Shown piece by piece: positions 15,733 through 24,413 of a DNA stretch of 55,698 nucleotides. Below the pieces are notes generated by a model, which did no database searches, was not told where the DNA came from, and saw nothing but the letters and a program-made list of their open reading frames with translations. The first letter of the stretch is position 1; the number at the start of each line of letters is the position of its first letter. The stretch comes from Candidatus Hadersleviella danica (GTDB taxonomy: Bacteria > Chloroflexota > Anaerolineae > Promineifilales > Promineifilaceae): the NCBI GenBank assembly GCA_016711405.1, contig JADJSZ010000041.1, positions 1 to 55,698 of the forward strand. Reading direction: 5' to 3'. The position numbers and the translations under genes are program-made.

Positions 15733-17385
15733 CTATCCGCCAAAGCCGGGAGGGCCACCGCCGCCGGGGCCGCCGCCATTTTGTTCGCCAAAGAAGCTGG
15801 GCAGGTCATTGCCGATGAGCAGTTGGTCGCCTTCTTGCAGGCCACTCGTAATTTCGGTGAAGTTTTCATCTTGCAAGCCAATCGTCACGGCCGTTTCCAC
15901 CATCTGCTCGCCCACCACCAGCGTCACGCTGTACGTGCCCGCCTCGCGGTCGGCATTGATGGCGCGGTTGGGGACGAGGAGTGTGTTAAGCCGCTCGGCC
16001 GTTTGCAGTTGGGCGTTGGCCGTCATGCCCACCAACAGGGGCAACTCCGTCGGCTCCAAGGCCAAAAACACCTCGTAGCTGACAATGCCCGCACTGCTCT
16101 GGCTGGCTTGGGGGGCGATGGAAGCGACCTCGGCCGTCAGTTCTACCTCGGGCCACGCTTCCAGCGTCACCAACACGGGCTGGCTGGGGCTGATTTGGCC
16201 AATGTCCACCTCGTCCACATCCAACACCACCTCATAGCTATCGGCCGCCACCAACTGAATCATCGTGCCCGTGGCTTGCCCGCCGGGGGTGGCATTCACG
16301 GCCGTTACCAGCCCCGCAAACGGCGCGGTGAGGGTGGCTTTGGCCAAATTGCGCTCGGCCGTTTGCACATTGAGTTCCGCTTGTGCCACCGCCACCTCTT
16401 GCCGCACCCGTTCTGCTTCGCTGGGGCCAGCCAGCAAATCGGCCAAATTCGCTTGCGCCGTGGCCAGATTGGCCTCGGCCGTGGCGATTTCGGCCGCGCT
16501 CGGCCCCGCCAACACCTTGGCCAGCCGTGCCTGCGCCGCATCCAAATTGGCCTGTGCCGAAGCGACACTGGCTTGGTTGCTGGCGATGCTCGACGTGTTG
16601 CCCCCCGCCCGCAAGCTATCCACACGCTCCTGCGCTTGGGCTAAATCGGCTTGGGCTTGCAACAGTTGCACCCGCGCCGCCTCTTCCCGCGCCGAGCCGC
16701 CCACACAATCCCATGTGTCGCTTTCGGCCACGTAGGTGCAATCAAAACTAGAGCGATGCCGCTCTTCGGCCAGACGCGCCGCGTCTTGGGCAGTGACCAA
16801 CGCTTGTTCGGCCGCTAACAAATCAGCTTCGCTTCCGCCCGAGTTGGTTTGCGCCAAACGGGAACCCGCCCCGTTCAGGCTGGCTTGGGCTTGGCGCACA
16901 TTGGCTTCGGCCGTGGCCACATCGGCCGCGCTTGGCCCCGCCAACAGCGCATCCAGCCGCGCTTGGGCGTTGGCCACGTTCGCCTCTTGCAGGGCAATGG
17001 CGGCGGCCGTGGGCGGGATGAGCAAATCGGCCAAGTTGCTCTCTTGGATGAGCAACGCTTGTTGGGCATTGAGGAGGTTGCGCTGTAAATCGGCCGTGTC
17101 GAGTTGCACCAACACCTGCCCCGCTGTCACCTCATCCCCCACGGCCACCAAAATTTCGGCCACCCGCCCTTGGGTGGTGAACGAAAGGTCGGCCGTCTTT
17201 TGGGCTTGCAAACGGCCGCTGGCCGAAGCACTAGCCGACAAATCGCCCACAAAGACAGCCACAATTTCGCTCTCGCTCTCGCCCACTGCGGCCGTGGCCG
17301 CACTCTCGGGCGTAGCTCCCGCGCACCCCACGGCCGCGACCAGCATGGCCAGTATCGTTAGAATTAAAAATAGTTTTCGGAACAT
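15733..17385 (-). CDS. HlyD/RND-type periplasmic adaptor (membrane fusion) lipoprotein
   Basis: 550 residues. The N-terminus is a lipoprotein signal (FLILTILAMLVAAVGC, lipidated Cys about residue 21). It is followed by a biotinyl-lipoyl half (GRVAEILVAVGDEVTAGQVLVQLD), a very long Ala/Gln-rich helical hairpin (~residues 110-345, with repeated ANxxxAQAxLxxLLAGPSxAE units), then the second lipoyl half (TLTAPFAGLVTAVNATPGG) and beta-barrel domains. The C-terminal tail is Gly-rich (QNGGGPGGGGPPGFGG). It acts with the MacB-type ATPase and permease. The unusually long hairpin has internally duplicated segments. It is paralogous to the next gene upstream. Confidence 0.9.
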   Translation of the reverse strand: MFRKLFLILTILAMLVAAVGCAGATPESAATAAVGESESEIVAVFVGDLSASASASGRLQAQKTADLSFTTQGRVAEILVAVGDEVTAGQVLVQLDTADLQRNLLNAQQALLIQESNLADLLIPPTAAAIALQEANVANAQARLDALLAGPSAADVATAEANVRQAQASLNGAGSRLAQTNSGGSEADLLAAEQALVTAQDAARLAEERHRSSFDCTYVAESDTWDCVGGSAREEAARVQLLQAQADLAQAQERVDSLRAGGNTSSIASNQASVASAQANLDAAQARLAKVLAGPSAAEIATAEANLATAQANLADLLAGPSEAERVRQEVAVAQAELNVQTAERNLAKATLTAPFAGLVTAVNATPGGQATGTMIQLVAADSYEVVLDVDEVDIGQISPSQPVLVTLEAWPEVELTAEVASIAPQASQSSAGIVSYEVFLALEPTELPLLVGMTANAQLQTAERLNTLLVPNRAINADREAGTYSVTLVVGEQMVETAVTIGLQDENFTEITSGLQEGDQLLIGNDLPSFFGEQNGGGPGGGGPPGFGG

Positions 17386-17393
17386 AATTTTCT

Positions 17394-17486
17394 AGGGTAG
17401 GGGCAGTCTTGTGGTTCCCTCAGTCGGTCAGCTGAGATTTTAGGTAGGCACAAGGCACTCAAATCATCACCTGAGATGAAACACAC
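17394..17486. mobile_element. Degenerate copy of the GTGTGTTTCAT-ended palindromic element
   Basis: Only the right end (CTGAGATGAAACACAC, 17471-17486) is clear. Inside are the eroded cores GGGGCAGTCTTGTGGTTCCC and GGTAGGCACAAGGCA. Located between the two adaptor genes. Confidence 0.55.
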
Positions 17487-17492
17487 ATTTTT

Positions 17493-19052
17493 CTAATTTC
17501 CCCCATTCAATTGGAATTGGAAAACGGGCAACACATTGCCGATGAGCAGTTGGTCGCCCGCATTAAGGCCGCTGGTGATTTGGGTGTAATTTTCATCTTG
17601 CAAGCCAATGCCCACAATAACCGTTTCGGTCGTTTCACCCAGCACGCGGGTGACGCTGTACTGGTTGGCGGCACGGTTGGCCGCGATGGCGGCATTGGGG
17701 ACGAGCAAAACCTCGTCTAATTCGGCCGTAATCAGTTGGGCGTTGGCGGTCATGCCCAGCAAGAGGGGCAATTCGGTGGCGGGCAAGCTCAGGTACACAT
17801 CATAGCTGGTGATGCCGCTGGCACTGCTGTTGGCTTGCGGGGCGATGCGGAGCAGTTCGCTCTCCATCTCCACCTCTGGCCACGCCTCCAGCGTGATGAG
17901 GGCGGGCTGGCCGATTTGCAAACGGCCGATATCCACCTCGTCCACGGAAAGCACCACTTCCAGACTGCTTTTGTCTATCAGTTCGATAACCACCCCGCTG
18001 GCCACTTCGCCCTCGGCGACGTGGACGGCCGTCACCAACCCCTCAAACGGGGCAGTGAGGGTGGCACTGGCCAAATCAGCTTCGGCGTTGGCCACATTCA
18101 ACTGGGCTTGCGCCACTTGCGCCTCGGCCACCTCGAGTTGAGCGGCCGAATTGCCCGCCAGCAAGTTCTCCAAATTCAGTTGCGCTTGGGCAACTTGCAC
18201 CTGCGCCGAGGCGATTTCTTGGGCGGTGGGGGGAGCCAACAGCGAATCCAAAGCTGTCTCAGCATTTTCCACCCGCGCCGCATTGGCCGACACATCAGCG
18301 GCCGAGGCGTTCACCGCATTGGGGTCAGCCCCCGCCATGACGCTGTCGTAGTTGGCTTGCGCTTGGGCGTACTCGTTTTGGGCGGCCACGAGTTGGTCGT
18401 GGAGTTGTTGGTTGGAAAATTCGGCCGTGCGCTCCTCGATTTGCTCGAGGTTGAGGCGGGCGCGTTCCAGCCGCGCCGTGGCCGCCAATCTATCCGCTTC
18501 GCTGATGCTCGTGCGGGTGTTTTGCAGTTGGGCGGAGGCGGAGTAGAGGTTGGCTTCGGCCGAACGCACATCCGCTTCGGCGATGATGCGGTCTTGCTCG
18601 CTGGCTCCTGCCTGCAAGGTGGCCAAGCTGGCTTCGGCGCTGGCCAAGCTGGCCTCGGCCGCCGCGACTTTGAGTGGGTCGGGCGGGGTTTGCAGGTTGG
18701 CCAAGCTGGCCTCGGCCGAGAGCAAGCTCTGTTGGGCGTTGGCGAGGGCGAGTTCGAGGTCGGCCGTGTCGAGTTGCAACAGCACGTCGCCCGCCTGCAC
18801 CACATCGCCCACGCGCACGGGTAGGTGGGTGACGATGCCCGAGGTGGAGAGGGCTAAGCTGGCTTGGCGGCTGGGTTCAACACGGCCGCTGGCAGTGGCG
18901 CTGGCGGCCAGTTCGCCCATAAAGGCGGTCACGATTTCCCCTGTTTGGGGGGTGTCAGCGGCCGTGGCCGCCGCTTGTTGGCGGGTAATGCCCCACCAGC
19001 CCACGGCCGCTAAGGCGACGACGCTGATGAGAATCCAAATCCATTTTTTCAT
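17493..19052 (-). CDS. HlyD/RND-type periplasmic adaptor protein
   Basis: 519 residues. A single N-terminal TM anchor (WIWILISVVALAAVGWWGI, ~4-22) is followed by a lipoyl half (IVTHLPVRVGDVVQAGDVLLQLD), a long alpha-hairpin with repeated AEASLANLQ/AQAQLNLENLL units (~105-335), the second lipoyl half (TLTAPFEGLVTAVHVAEG) and a barrel region ending in a short Asn/Gly tail. It closely parallels the next adaptor gene, including the AITLEAWPEVE-type strand and the GMTANAQL segment. It is the first gene of the operon, so two adaptors serve one ATPase-permease pair. They may form a hetero-oligomer or accept different cargo. Confidence 0.9.
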   Translation of the reverse strand: MKKWIWILISVVALAAVGWWGITRQQAAATAADTPQTGEIVTAFMGELAASATASGRVEPSRQASLALSTSGIVTHLPVRVGDVVQAGDVLLQLDTADLELALANAQQSLLSAEASLANLQTPPDPLKVAAAEASLASAEASLATLQAGASEQDRIIAEADVRSAEANLYSASAQLQNTRTSISEADRLAATARLERARLNLEQIEERTAEFSNQQLHDQLVAAQNEYAQAQANYDSVMAGADPNAVNASAADVSANAARVENAETALDSLLAPPTAQEIASAQVQVAQAQLNLENLLAGNSAAQLEVAEAQVAQAQLNVANAEADLASATLTAPFEGLVTAVHVAEGEVASGVVIELIDKSSLEVVLSVDEVDIGRLQIGQPALITLEAWPEVEMESELLRIAPQANSSASGITSYDVYLSLPATELPLLLGMTANAQLITAELDEVLLVPNAAIAANRAANQYSVTRVLGETTETVIVGIGLQDENYTQITSGLNAGDQLLIGNVLPVFQFQLNGGN

Positions 19053-19135
19053 AAGTGGTTAGTGGTTAGTGGTTAGTGGTTAGTGGTGTTAGCTGACTAG
19101 CTGACAAGCTGACTAGCTGACAGCTAACAGCTAAA
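19053..19135. repeat. Two short-period repeats (TTAGTGG and CTGACTAGCTGACAAG families)
   Basis: GTGGTTAGTGGTTAGTGGTTAGTGG is followed directly by TAGCTGACTAGCTGACAAGCTG. They occupy the divergent gap between the efflux operon and the next sensor kinase. Confidence 0.65.
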
Positions 19136-19232
19136 AGCTACCAACTAAATCTGCAAAACTTTCGCAGAGCATCTGCAAGTTTGGCTGGGGTAGGGGCAAG
19201 TAAATTATTGGCACAAAGACTTAAACGGCCGT

Positions 19233-19262
19233 TTAACATTCCTTAACATCCATCCCTATAAT
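19233..19262 (+). promoter_or_regulatory. Sigma-70-type promoter for the sensor kinase at 19280
   Basis: TTAACA (19233-19238), an 18-base spacer and a perfect TATAAT (19257-19262). The start codon follows only 17 bases after the -10 box, so the mRNA leader would be very short, consistent with no obvious ribosome binding site. Confidence 0.6.
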
Positions 19263-19279
19263 CGGTAAGTGGTGTCATT

Positions 19280-21058
19280 ATGCAACCCATTGAACTTAGC
19301 CACCTCCGCCTCGATTCCACCTTAGCCGATTTGCCTCACCACGATTTTACAGTGCCACCCGATATTTTGGGGCGCACCGTGGCCGAGGAGCTAGAACAAC
19401 GGCCGACTGTGCCCGGTGTTATTGTGCAAAATGGGGAAGAAGTTTTAGGGGTTTTTTCCCGCCGCCAATTTTTGGAGCGGGTGGGGCGGCCGTATGGGGT
19501 GGAGATATACCTCAATCGGCCGATTTCGGTCATGATTAAAAACCTCGCCCCCACTTATCTGGCCTTCCTCAGCACCCAAACCGTCCAAAACGCGGCCGAG
19601 GCCGCCCTGCACCGTTCCCAAGGGTTACTCGATGACCCAGTTGTGGTGCTGTTTCCCGACGGCCGTTTGCGGCTCTTGCACAGCTATGTGCTCATCCTCG
19701 CCCAATCCCACCTGCTCAACTTACTAACCAACCTCGAGAAAAATCGGCGGCAACTAGCCGAATCGTTAGAGCGCATCGGCCGTGAACTGGCCACCAGCCG
19801 CAGTTTAGACAAGCTCACCAAGCGCATCCTCAAAGAACTGGACAAAGTGATGCCCCACGAACGGGCATTGGTCATGCTCCAAGAGGAGGAGGATTTATAC
19901 CCCATCGCCATGCGCGGCTTCCCCGAACAAATGACACTGAATGATGTGCGCATCCGCATTCGCCCCACGGCCGATGATGTGTTTCGGCGCATTGTAGACA
20001 CCCAAGAAGCCATCGCCTTGGCCGACGTAACCCAAGACCCAGAGTGGCAATTCACCGACAAACTGCCCCTCAACCACTCGTGGCTGGGCGTTCCACTCAC
20101 CATCCAAGGACGAGTTATCGGCATGATTTCGGTCACACGCCCCCCCACCAACGCCTTTACGGCCGACGATGTGATGCTGACCCGCGCCTTTGCCAGCCAA
20201 GCGGCCGTGGCCATTGAAAACGCCCGTCTAAACGACGAAATAGATAGCTTTAACACCCAATTGGAACAAATGGTGGTTCAACGCACGGCCGAACTGAACC
20301 GTGCCTATGCCATTTTGGAACGGCTAGACAAGACCAAAAGCGATTTTATCAACGTCTCGGCCCACGAATTGCGCACCCCCATCACCGTTATTCGCGGCTA
20401 CGCCCAAATGTTGGCCGGCAACCAGCAACTGCAAGCAGACAGCACGGCTCCCATGTTGTTGGATGGCATTCTGACGGGCATTCAACGGTTACATCAGGTG
20501 GTCAACAACATGTTAGATGTGGCCAAAATTGATGCCAACACGTTGCAAGTGGTGCGGGAAGAGCTCTTTTTACGGCCGCTCATCGAAAAAATAGCCGCAC
20601 CCTATGAGCATGACCTCATCCAGCGGCGGCTGACCTTGGATTTAAGCGAATTGCCCCACATGCCCCCGCTGGCGGCCGACCCCGATTTGTTGACCAAGCT
20701 GTTTGAGGGCTTGTTGGTTAACGCCATTAAATACACCCCCGATGGGGGGCAGGTGTATATTCGCGGCCGAGTATTGCCCGACAGCAACACGGCCGAAATC
20801 GCCATCCAAGACACCGGCATCGGCATTGCCCCCGAAAACCACACCCTCATCTTTGAAAAATTTTTCCAGATGGGCGAACTGGCCTTACACTCCTCGGGGC
20901 GCACTAAATTTAAGGGTGGGGGGGCAGGGTTGGGGTTGGCCATTGCCAAAGGGATTGTCGAGGCGCACGGCGGCCGTTTGTGGGTTGAAAGCGTGGGGTA
21001 CGATGAAACCACCCTGCCCGGCAGTACATTTTTCATCCACCTGCCTTACCCCAACTAA
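19280..21058 (+). CDS. Soluble hybrid-input sensor histidine kinase (CBS-like, GAF, HisKA, HATPase)
   Basis: 592 residues with no membrane segment. Residues 1-145 resemble a CBS-pair-like sensory module (VIVQNGEEVLGVFSRRQFLERVG; DDPVVVLFPDGRLRLLHSYV). A GAF domain follows at ~172-318 (ERALVMLQEEEDLYPIAMRG; GVPLTIQGRVIGMISV; AFASQAAVAIENARL), then a coiled-coil linker. HisKA carries His362 (FINVSAHELRTPITVIRGYA). The HATPase domain ends with GGGAGLGLAIAKGIVEAHGGRLWVES. It phosphorylates an unidentified response regulator; none is adjacent. Its input is probably cytoplasmic. The N-terminal CBS-like call is tentative; the kinase call is firm. Confidence 0.92.
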   Translation: MQPIELSHLRLDSTLADLPHHDFTVPPDILGRTVAEELEQRPTVPGVIVQNGEEVLGVFSRRQFLERVGRPYGVEIYLNRPISVMIKNLAPTYLAFLSTQTVQNAAEAALHRSQGLLDDPVVVLFPDGRLRLLHSYVLILAQSHLLNLLTNLEKNRRQLAESLERIGRELATSRSLDKLTKRILKELDKVMPHERALVMLQEEEDLYPIAMRGFPEQMTLNDVRIRIRPTADDVFRRIVDTQEAIALADVTQDPEWQFTDKLPLNHSWLGVPLTIQGRVIGMISVTRPPTNAFTADDVMLTRAFASQAAVAIENARLNDEIDSFNTQLEQMVVQRTAELNRAYAILERLDKTKSDFINVSAHELRTPITVIRGYAQMLAGNQQLQADSTAPMLLDGILTGIQRLHQVVNNMLDVAKIDANTLQVVREELFLRPLIEKIAAPYEHDLIQRRLTLDLSELPHMPPLAADPDLLTKLFEGLLVNAIKYTPDGGQVYIRGRVLPDSNTAEIAIQDTGIGIAPENHTLIFEKFFQMGELALHSSGRTKFKGGGAGLGLAIAKGIVEAHGGRLWVESVGYDETTLPGSTFFIHLPYPN

Positions 21059-21103
21059 AAACGCAGTGCAAGATGGGAGTTTTTAAGGCAGATAAAACAC
21101 ACC

Positions 21104-21505
21104 TTATTCAATCAGCAATAACGGCCGTAAAAGCTCCCCCACCTCGGCCACCTCTCCATAAAATAGCACCTGCTCGGCCACCCCGCGCAGAGTGTCCGAT
21201 ATATCTGCTCCGTGCGGGGCAATCACCCAAATGGGGATGCCTTTGGCAGAGGCATAACCCACCTCAATGCCAATCCCCACCCCCTTCTCGCTAAACTCCA
21301 CCAACAGCACCTCGCTCGCTTCGATGAGGTTAAACGCAACCGACATCAACTCGGTGGGCGGCAAGGCAATGGCTCCCCACTGCTCAACATCCCGCACAAC
21401 ACAATGGGTGTGGTGGCCTGCGGCCGTCAACACGGCCGACAACGCCTCCAGCAACGGCCGATTCTGCTGGTCAGGATGATATTTATGTGCCAAATAGATG
21501 TTCAT
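21104..21505 (-). CDS. Nucleoside 2-deoxyribosyltransferase-like protein
   Basis: 133 residues. The start MNIYLAHKYHPDQQNRPLLEAL and the middle SEVLLVEFSEKGVGIGIEVGYASAKGIPIW match the Rossmann-like fold of nucleoside 2-deoxyribosyltransferases. The glutamate in GIEVGYA matches the catalytic Glu of that family, and the acidic residue before it resembles the usual D-x-x-x-x-G motif. Such enzymes swap bases between deoxynucleosides or hydrolyse nucleoside monophosphates; many members are uncharacterised. It ends close to the convergent kinase gene and is followed upstream by the sugar-kinase gene. Substrate is not predictable. Confidence 0.72.
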   Translation of the reverse strand: MNIYLAHKYHPDQQNRPLLEALSAVLTAAGHHTHCVVRDVEQWGAIALPPTELMSVAFNLIEASEVLLVEFSEKGVGIGIEVGYASAKGIPIWVIAPHGADISDTLRGVAEQVLFYGEVAEVGELLRPLLLIE

Positions 21506-21532
21506 TAAACCAATAACCAGTAACGAATAACT

Positions 21533-23090
21533 TCACAAGGGCGGATACCCCGTAATGTCCCGAATGGCGTGGTAGAGCGGTTCCAAACGGCCGTACATCT
21601 TCTTGTACACCCGCTGGTAAAGCTGTTCATAGAGGGCGTGGTGCTGGGGGTGGGGCTGGAACACATCCCCCAAACGGGTCATGCGGGAGACGGCCGTGGC
21701 AAAATCGGGGTGCAAGCCAAGGCCAACGGCCGCGACCACGGCCGCGCCCAACCCCGAAGCCTCATACGTGTGCGGCCGAGCGGCGGGCAAGCCAAAAATA
21801 TCGGCCGCCATTTGCATGGCCGCATCGCTCTGCGAACCACCACCCGCCACCCGCAACTCTGTCAGCGGGACGCGACTACGGCGCGAGACCCGCTCCCCCG
21901 CCTCGCGCAAGCCATAAATCAGCCCTTCCAACAGGGCGCGGTAGACGTGTGCCTTGGTATGCACATCCCCAAAGCCAATAATCGCCCCTTTTGCTTCGGG
22001 GCCGGGGATGCGAATGCCTGTGGACCAATAGGGCTGGAGCATGAGGCCCATCGAGCCGGGCGGCACTTGGGCGACGAGTTCGTTGAGCAGTTCCTCGGCC
22101 GAAATGCCCCGTTCGGCCGCCGCCTGCACCTCCTCATGGCCAAACTGCTCCTTGAACCAACTAACCATCCAAAAACCGCGATAAAGCTGAATTTCGAGGC
22201 TGTAGGCGCGGGGCACGGCCGCTGGGAAAGGGGGGATGAGCGGAATCGCCTCCACATATTTGTGGCTGGTGGCGGTAAACGAGGCGGTTGTGCCAAAGCT
22301 GAGGCATCCTACATGGGGTTCTAAACCACCTGACCCCAATACCTCGCACGCCTTGTCGCCAGCGGCGGCGATGAGCGGCAAGCCAGCGGGAATGCCCGTG
22401 GCCTCGGCCGCCTCGGGGGTAATCACGCCCAATGTTTCGGTGGGATGGACTAAATCGGGCAAAATTTGGGGCGACATCGGCACCGCCCGCCATTTCCAAT
22501 CCCAACTGGCCGCCCATGTGCCCTTTTTGTAGTCAAAGGGCACATACCCCACTTGGCAACCGACCGAATCCACAAAACGGCCGACCAATTTGTGGGTGAG
22601 ATAGCCCGACAAAAACAAAAATTTGTAGGTGTTGTACCAAATTTCGGGCTGGTTGAGGCGCAACCAGTTGGCCTCGGCTTGGGCTTGCACCTGTTTCAGG
22701 GTGTCCATCATGCCCACAAGGCGAAAGGCGAAGCCCCACAGCCCGCCGACAGGGGGGCAAGCCTTCGGTGCGCCGTTGGTCTAGCCAAACAATGGCGGGG
22801 CGCAGGGGACGGCCGTCCTCGTCCACATTGATGAGCGTACTGCGCTGGGTGGTCAGCGTGACCCCCGCCAGATTTTCCCGCGCCACGCCGGGCATTTCCC
22901 ACAACTGCTGGCACGCCTTGCAGAGCGATTCCCAATAATAATCGGGGTCTTGCTCCGCCCAGCCCGGTTGGGGCGAGGTATACGGCTCGATGTGAACTTG
23001 GGATTTGGCCAGCAAATTGCCCTCGATGTCGAACAGCAGGGCGCGGACGCTTTGGGTTCCGTTGTCTATGGCAAGGATGTGGGATTTCAT
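21533..23090 (-). CDS. FGGY-family carbohydrate kinase with one frameshift
   Basis: About 518 residues when the two frames are joined. The N-terminal part from ATG 23090 contains the phosphate-binding AIDNGTQSVRALLFD and VTLTTQRSTLINVDEDGRPLRPAIVWLDQR. The frame then shifts near 22735-22760 beside a G7-type run, and the rest continues to 21533. That part has YNTYKFLFLSGYLTHKL, DKACEVLGSGG, and the FGGY C-domain adenine-site region LRVAGGGSQSDAAMQMAADIFGLP...EASGLGAAVVAAVGLG. The family phosphorylates pentoses, polyols or glycerol; this sequence looks like the branch of xylulose/ribulose-type kinases of unknown specificity. A homopolymer sequencing indel is a plausible cause of the break. Confidence 0.85.
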
Positions 23091-23095
23091 GGGTG

Positions 23096-23178
23096 GGGTT
23101 ATTGGGTTATTGGTTATTCGTTATTGGTTATTAGTTTACTCGAATAACCAATAACCAGTAACCAATAACGAGTAACTC
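23096..23178. repeat. Inverted short-period repeat, GGTTATTCG / CGAATAACC family
   Basis: GTTATTGGGTTATTGGTTATTCGTTATTGG is followed by CGAATAACCAATAACCAGTAACCAATAACG, a long hairpin between the hydrolase and sugar-kinase genes. Confidence 0.7.
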
Positions 23179-23179
23179 C

Positions 23180-24333
23180 CTACTGACCATCAAAAAAGGC
23201 CACCACCCGTTCCATGAGCAAATCGGCCGTTTCCCCAGTGAAGTTGTGGCCTGCTTGGTCGTACCAGAAGCATTGGGTGGGGTGGTTGCGGCTTTGGAGC
23301 AGAGCGCACAGCTCTTCGCTCCACGCGAGGGGGGTGGTGGCATCGGCCGTGCCGTGGTGGATTTGGAGGGGGGGTTGCCAGAGGTGGAGGTGGTTGAGGG
23401 GGAAACGGCCGTCAACACCTCCTCAGGGGCGGCCAACTCCGCCTCCCCGTTTGGCCATCCGACCACACGATGATTTGCTCGAAATTGCGCCGCTCGTCGC
23501 CGCTCATGGAGGCGTAGAGCACGGCCGAGGTAATCGCCTCGGGCCAGACGGTGAGCACCCGCTGAGCAATGCCGCCGCCCATGCTGTGCCCCCACAAATG
23601 GATGCGCTCGCCATCGGCGCGGCGCAACACACTGGCTGGGTCTTGGCTTTGGCCGCGCACAATGGCAATGAGATTCAGCACATCCACGGCGTAATCCACC
23701 CGAAATAGATTATCACCACCTGTGTCAGAGGGGGAAATTACGGTAGTTGGGGTGGATGACCAGATAACCCGCCTCAGCCAGTGCATCGGCATAGGGGGTG
23801 GTGTAGGTTTGCACCCGATAGGTCGCCTCGGGCACGTAGCCGTGCAAGACGAGGACGACGGGGAATTTTTCGCCGTCGTGGGGCACATTCATAAAGCCGT
23901 ATACTGTCAGCCCATCGCTGGGGTAGCGGATGAGGTAGCGGGTGAAGGTGGGGTGGTTTTGCAGGGTTTCGACAATGACCAATTCGCCGCCGCCATAGCT
24001 CCGCTGGCGCAGTTCGGCGATGGTGTAGCCTGTGTAGGGTGCAGGGACAAGGGACGAGGGACTAGGGACAGGGGACGGGGTGACAGTCGCCTCTCCTCCA
24101 GTCCCCAGTCCTACAGTCCCTAGTCCCCCTTGTCCCCTTTCTTCCAGCGGCACGGCCGTGTACGTCGCTTGCAGGGGGGGCAAGGTGGCGGTGGCGGTGG
24201 GGGGCAGTTCGGCCACGGCCGCCAGCGTGGGCAAGGCAATGGTCGGTGGGGCGGGCGCGGCCGTGACGGGTTGGCAAGCCACCAGCCAGCCTAACAACAT
24301 GGTTAAAAGCAATTGTTTATGGTCATTTGTCAT
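23180..24333 (-). pseudogene. Alpha/beta-hydrolase lipoprotein, broken by three frameshifts
   Basis: Joining three frames gives a secreted esterase/peptidase-type hydrolase of about 380 residues. It has a lipoprotein signal (LLLTMLLGWLVAC), a Pro/Thr-rich linker and the hydrolase core (KFPVVLVLHGYVPEA). The nucleophile elbow is LWGHSMGGGIAQ, followed by the acid region LQIHHGTADATTP and the histidine region WYDQAGHNFTGETADLL, ending VVAFFDGQ at the stop 23180-23182. Shifts lie near 23740, 23450 and 23400, two of them at G runs. Part of the linker (24049-24140) is an inverted GGGACAAGGGAC-type repeat read as protein. Real decay or uncorrected indels are both possible. Family resembles the dipeptidyl-peptidase-like S9/DLH hydrolases. 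Confidence 0.75.
24049..24140. repeat. Inverted short-period repeat, GGGACAAGGGAC / GTCCCTAGTCCC family, inside hydrolase coding region
   Basis: GGGACAAGGGACGAGGGACT is mirrored by AGTCCCTAGTCCCCCTTGTC. It encodes the low-complexity linker GQGGLGTVGLGTGGEATVTP of the lipoprotein. Another copy lies between the TPR and helicase genes (51061-51128). Confidence 0.65.
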
Positions 24334-24410
24334 TTGTCATTCGCCATTCGTCATTGGCCATTTGCTGGCAATGACCAACTTCCTTTGCTCATTGTTCATT
24401 GCTCATTGAC
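24318..24410. repeat. Short-period repeat, GTCATTTGTCATTCG family
   Basis: GTCATTTGTCATTTGTCATTCGCCATTCGTCATTGG, then CATTGTTCATTGCTCATTG. It starts within the first codons of the hydrolase gene and fills the gap to the ABC-F gene. Related to 32163-32225. Confidence 0.6.
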
Positions 24411-24413
24411 TAC

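Noticed and set aside
17736..18824. 362-codon plus-strand open frame with periodic sequence
   Set aside because: Antisense to the adaptor protein; periodicity comes from the adaptor's repeated hairpin.
19280..21058. Phytochrome or diguanylate cyclase identity for the GAF protein at 19280
   Set aside because: No chromophore Cys or GGDEF motif; instead HisKA and HATPase motifs are complete.
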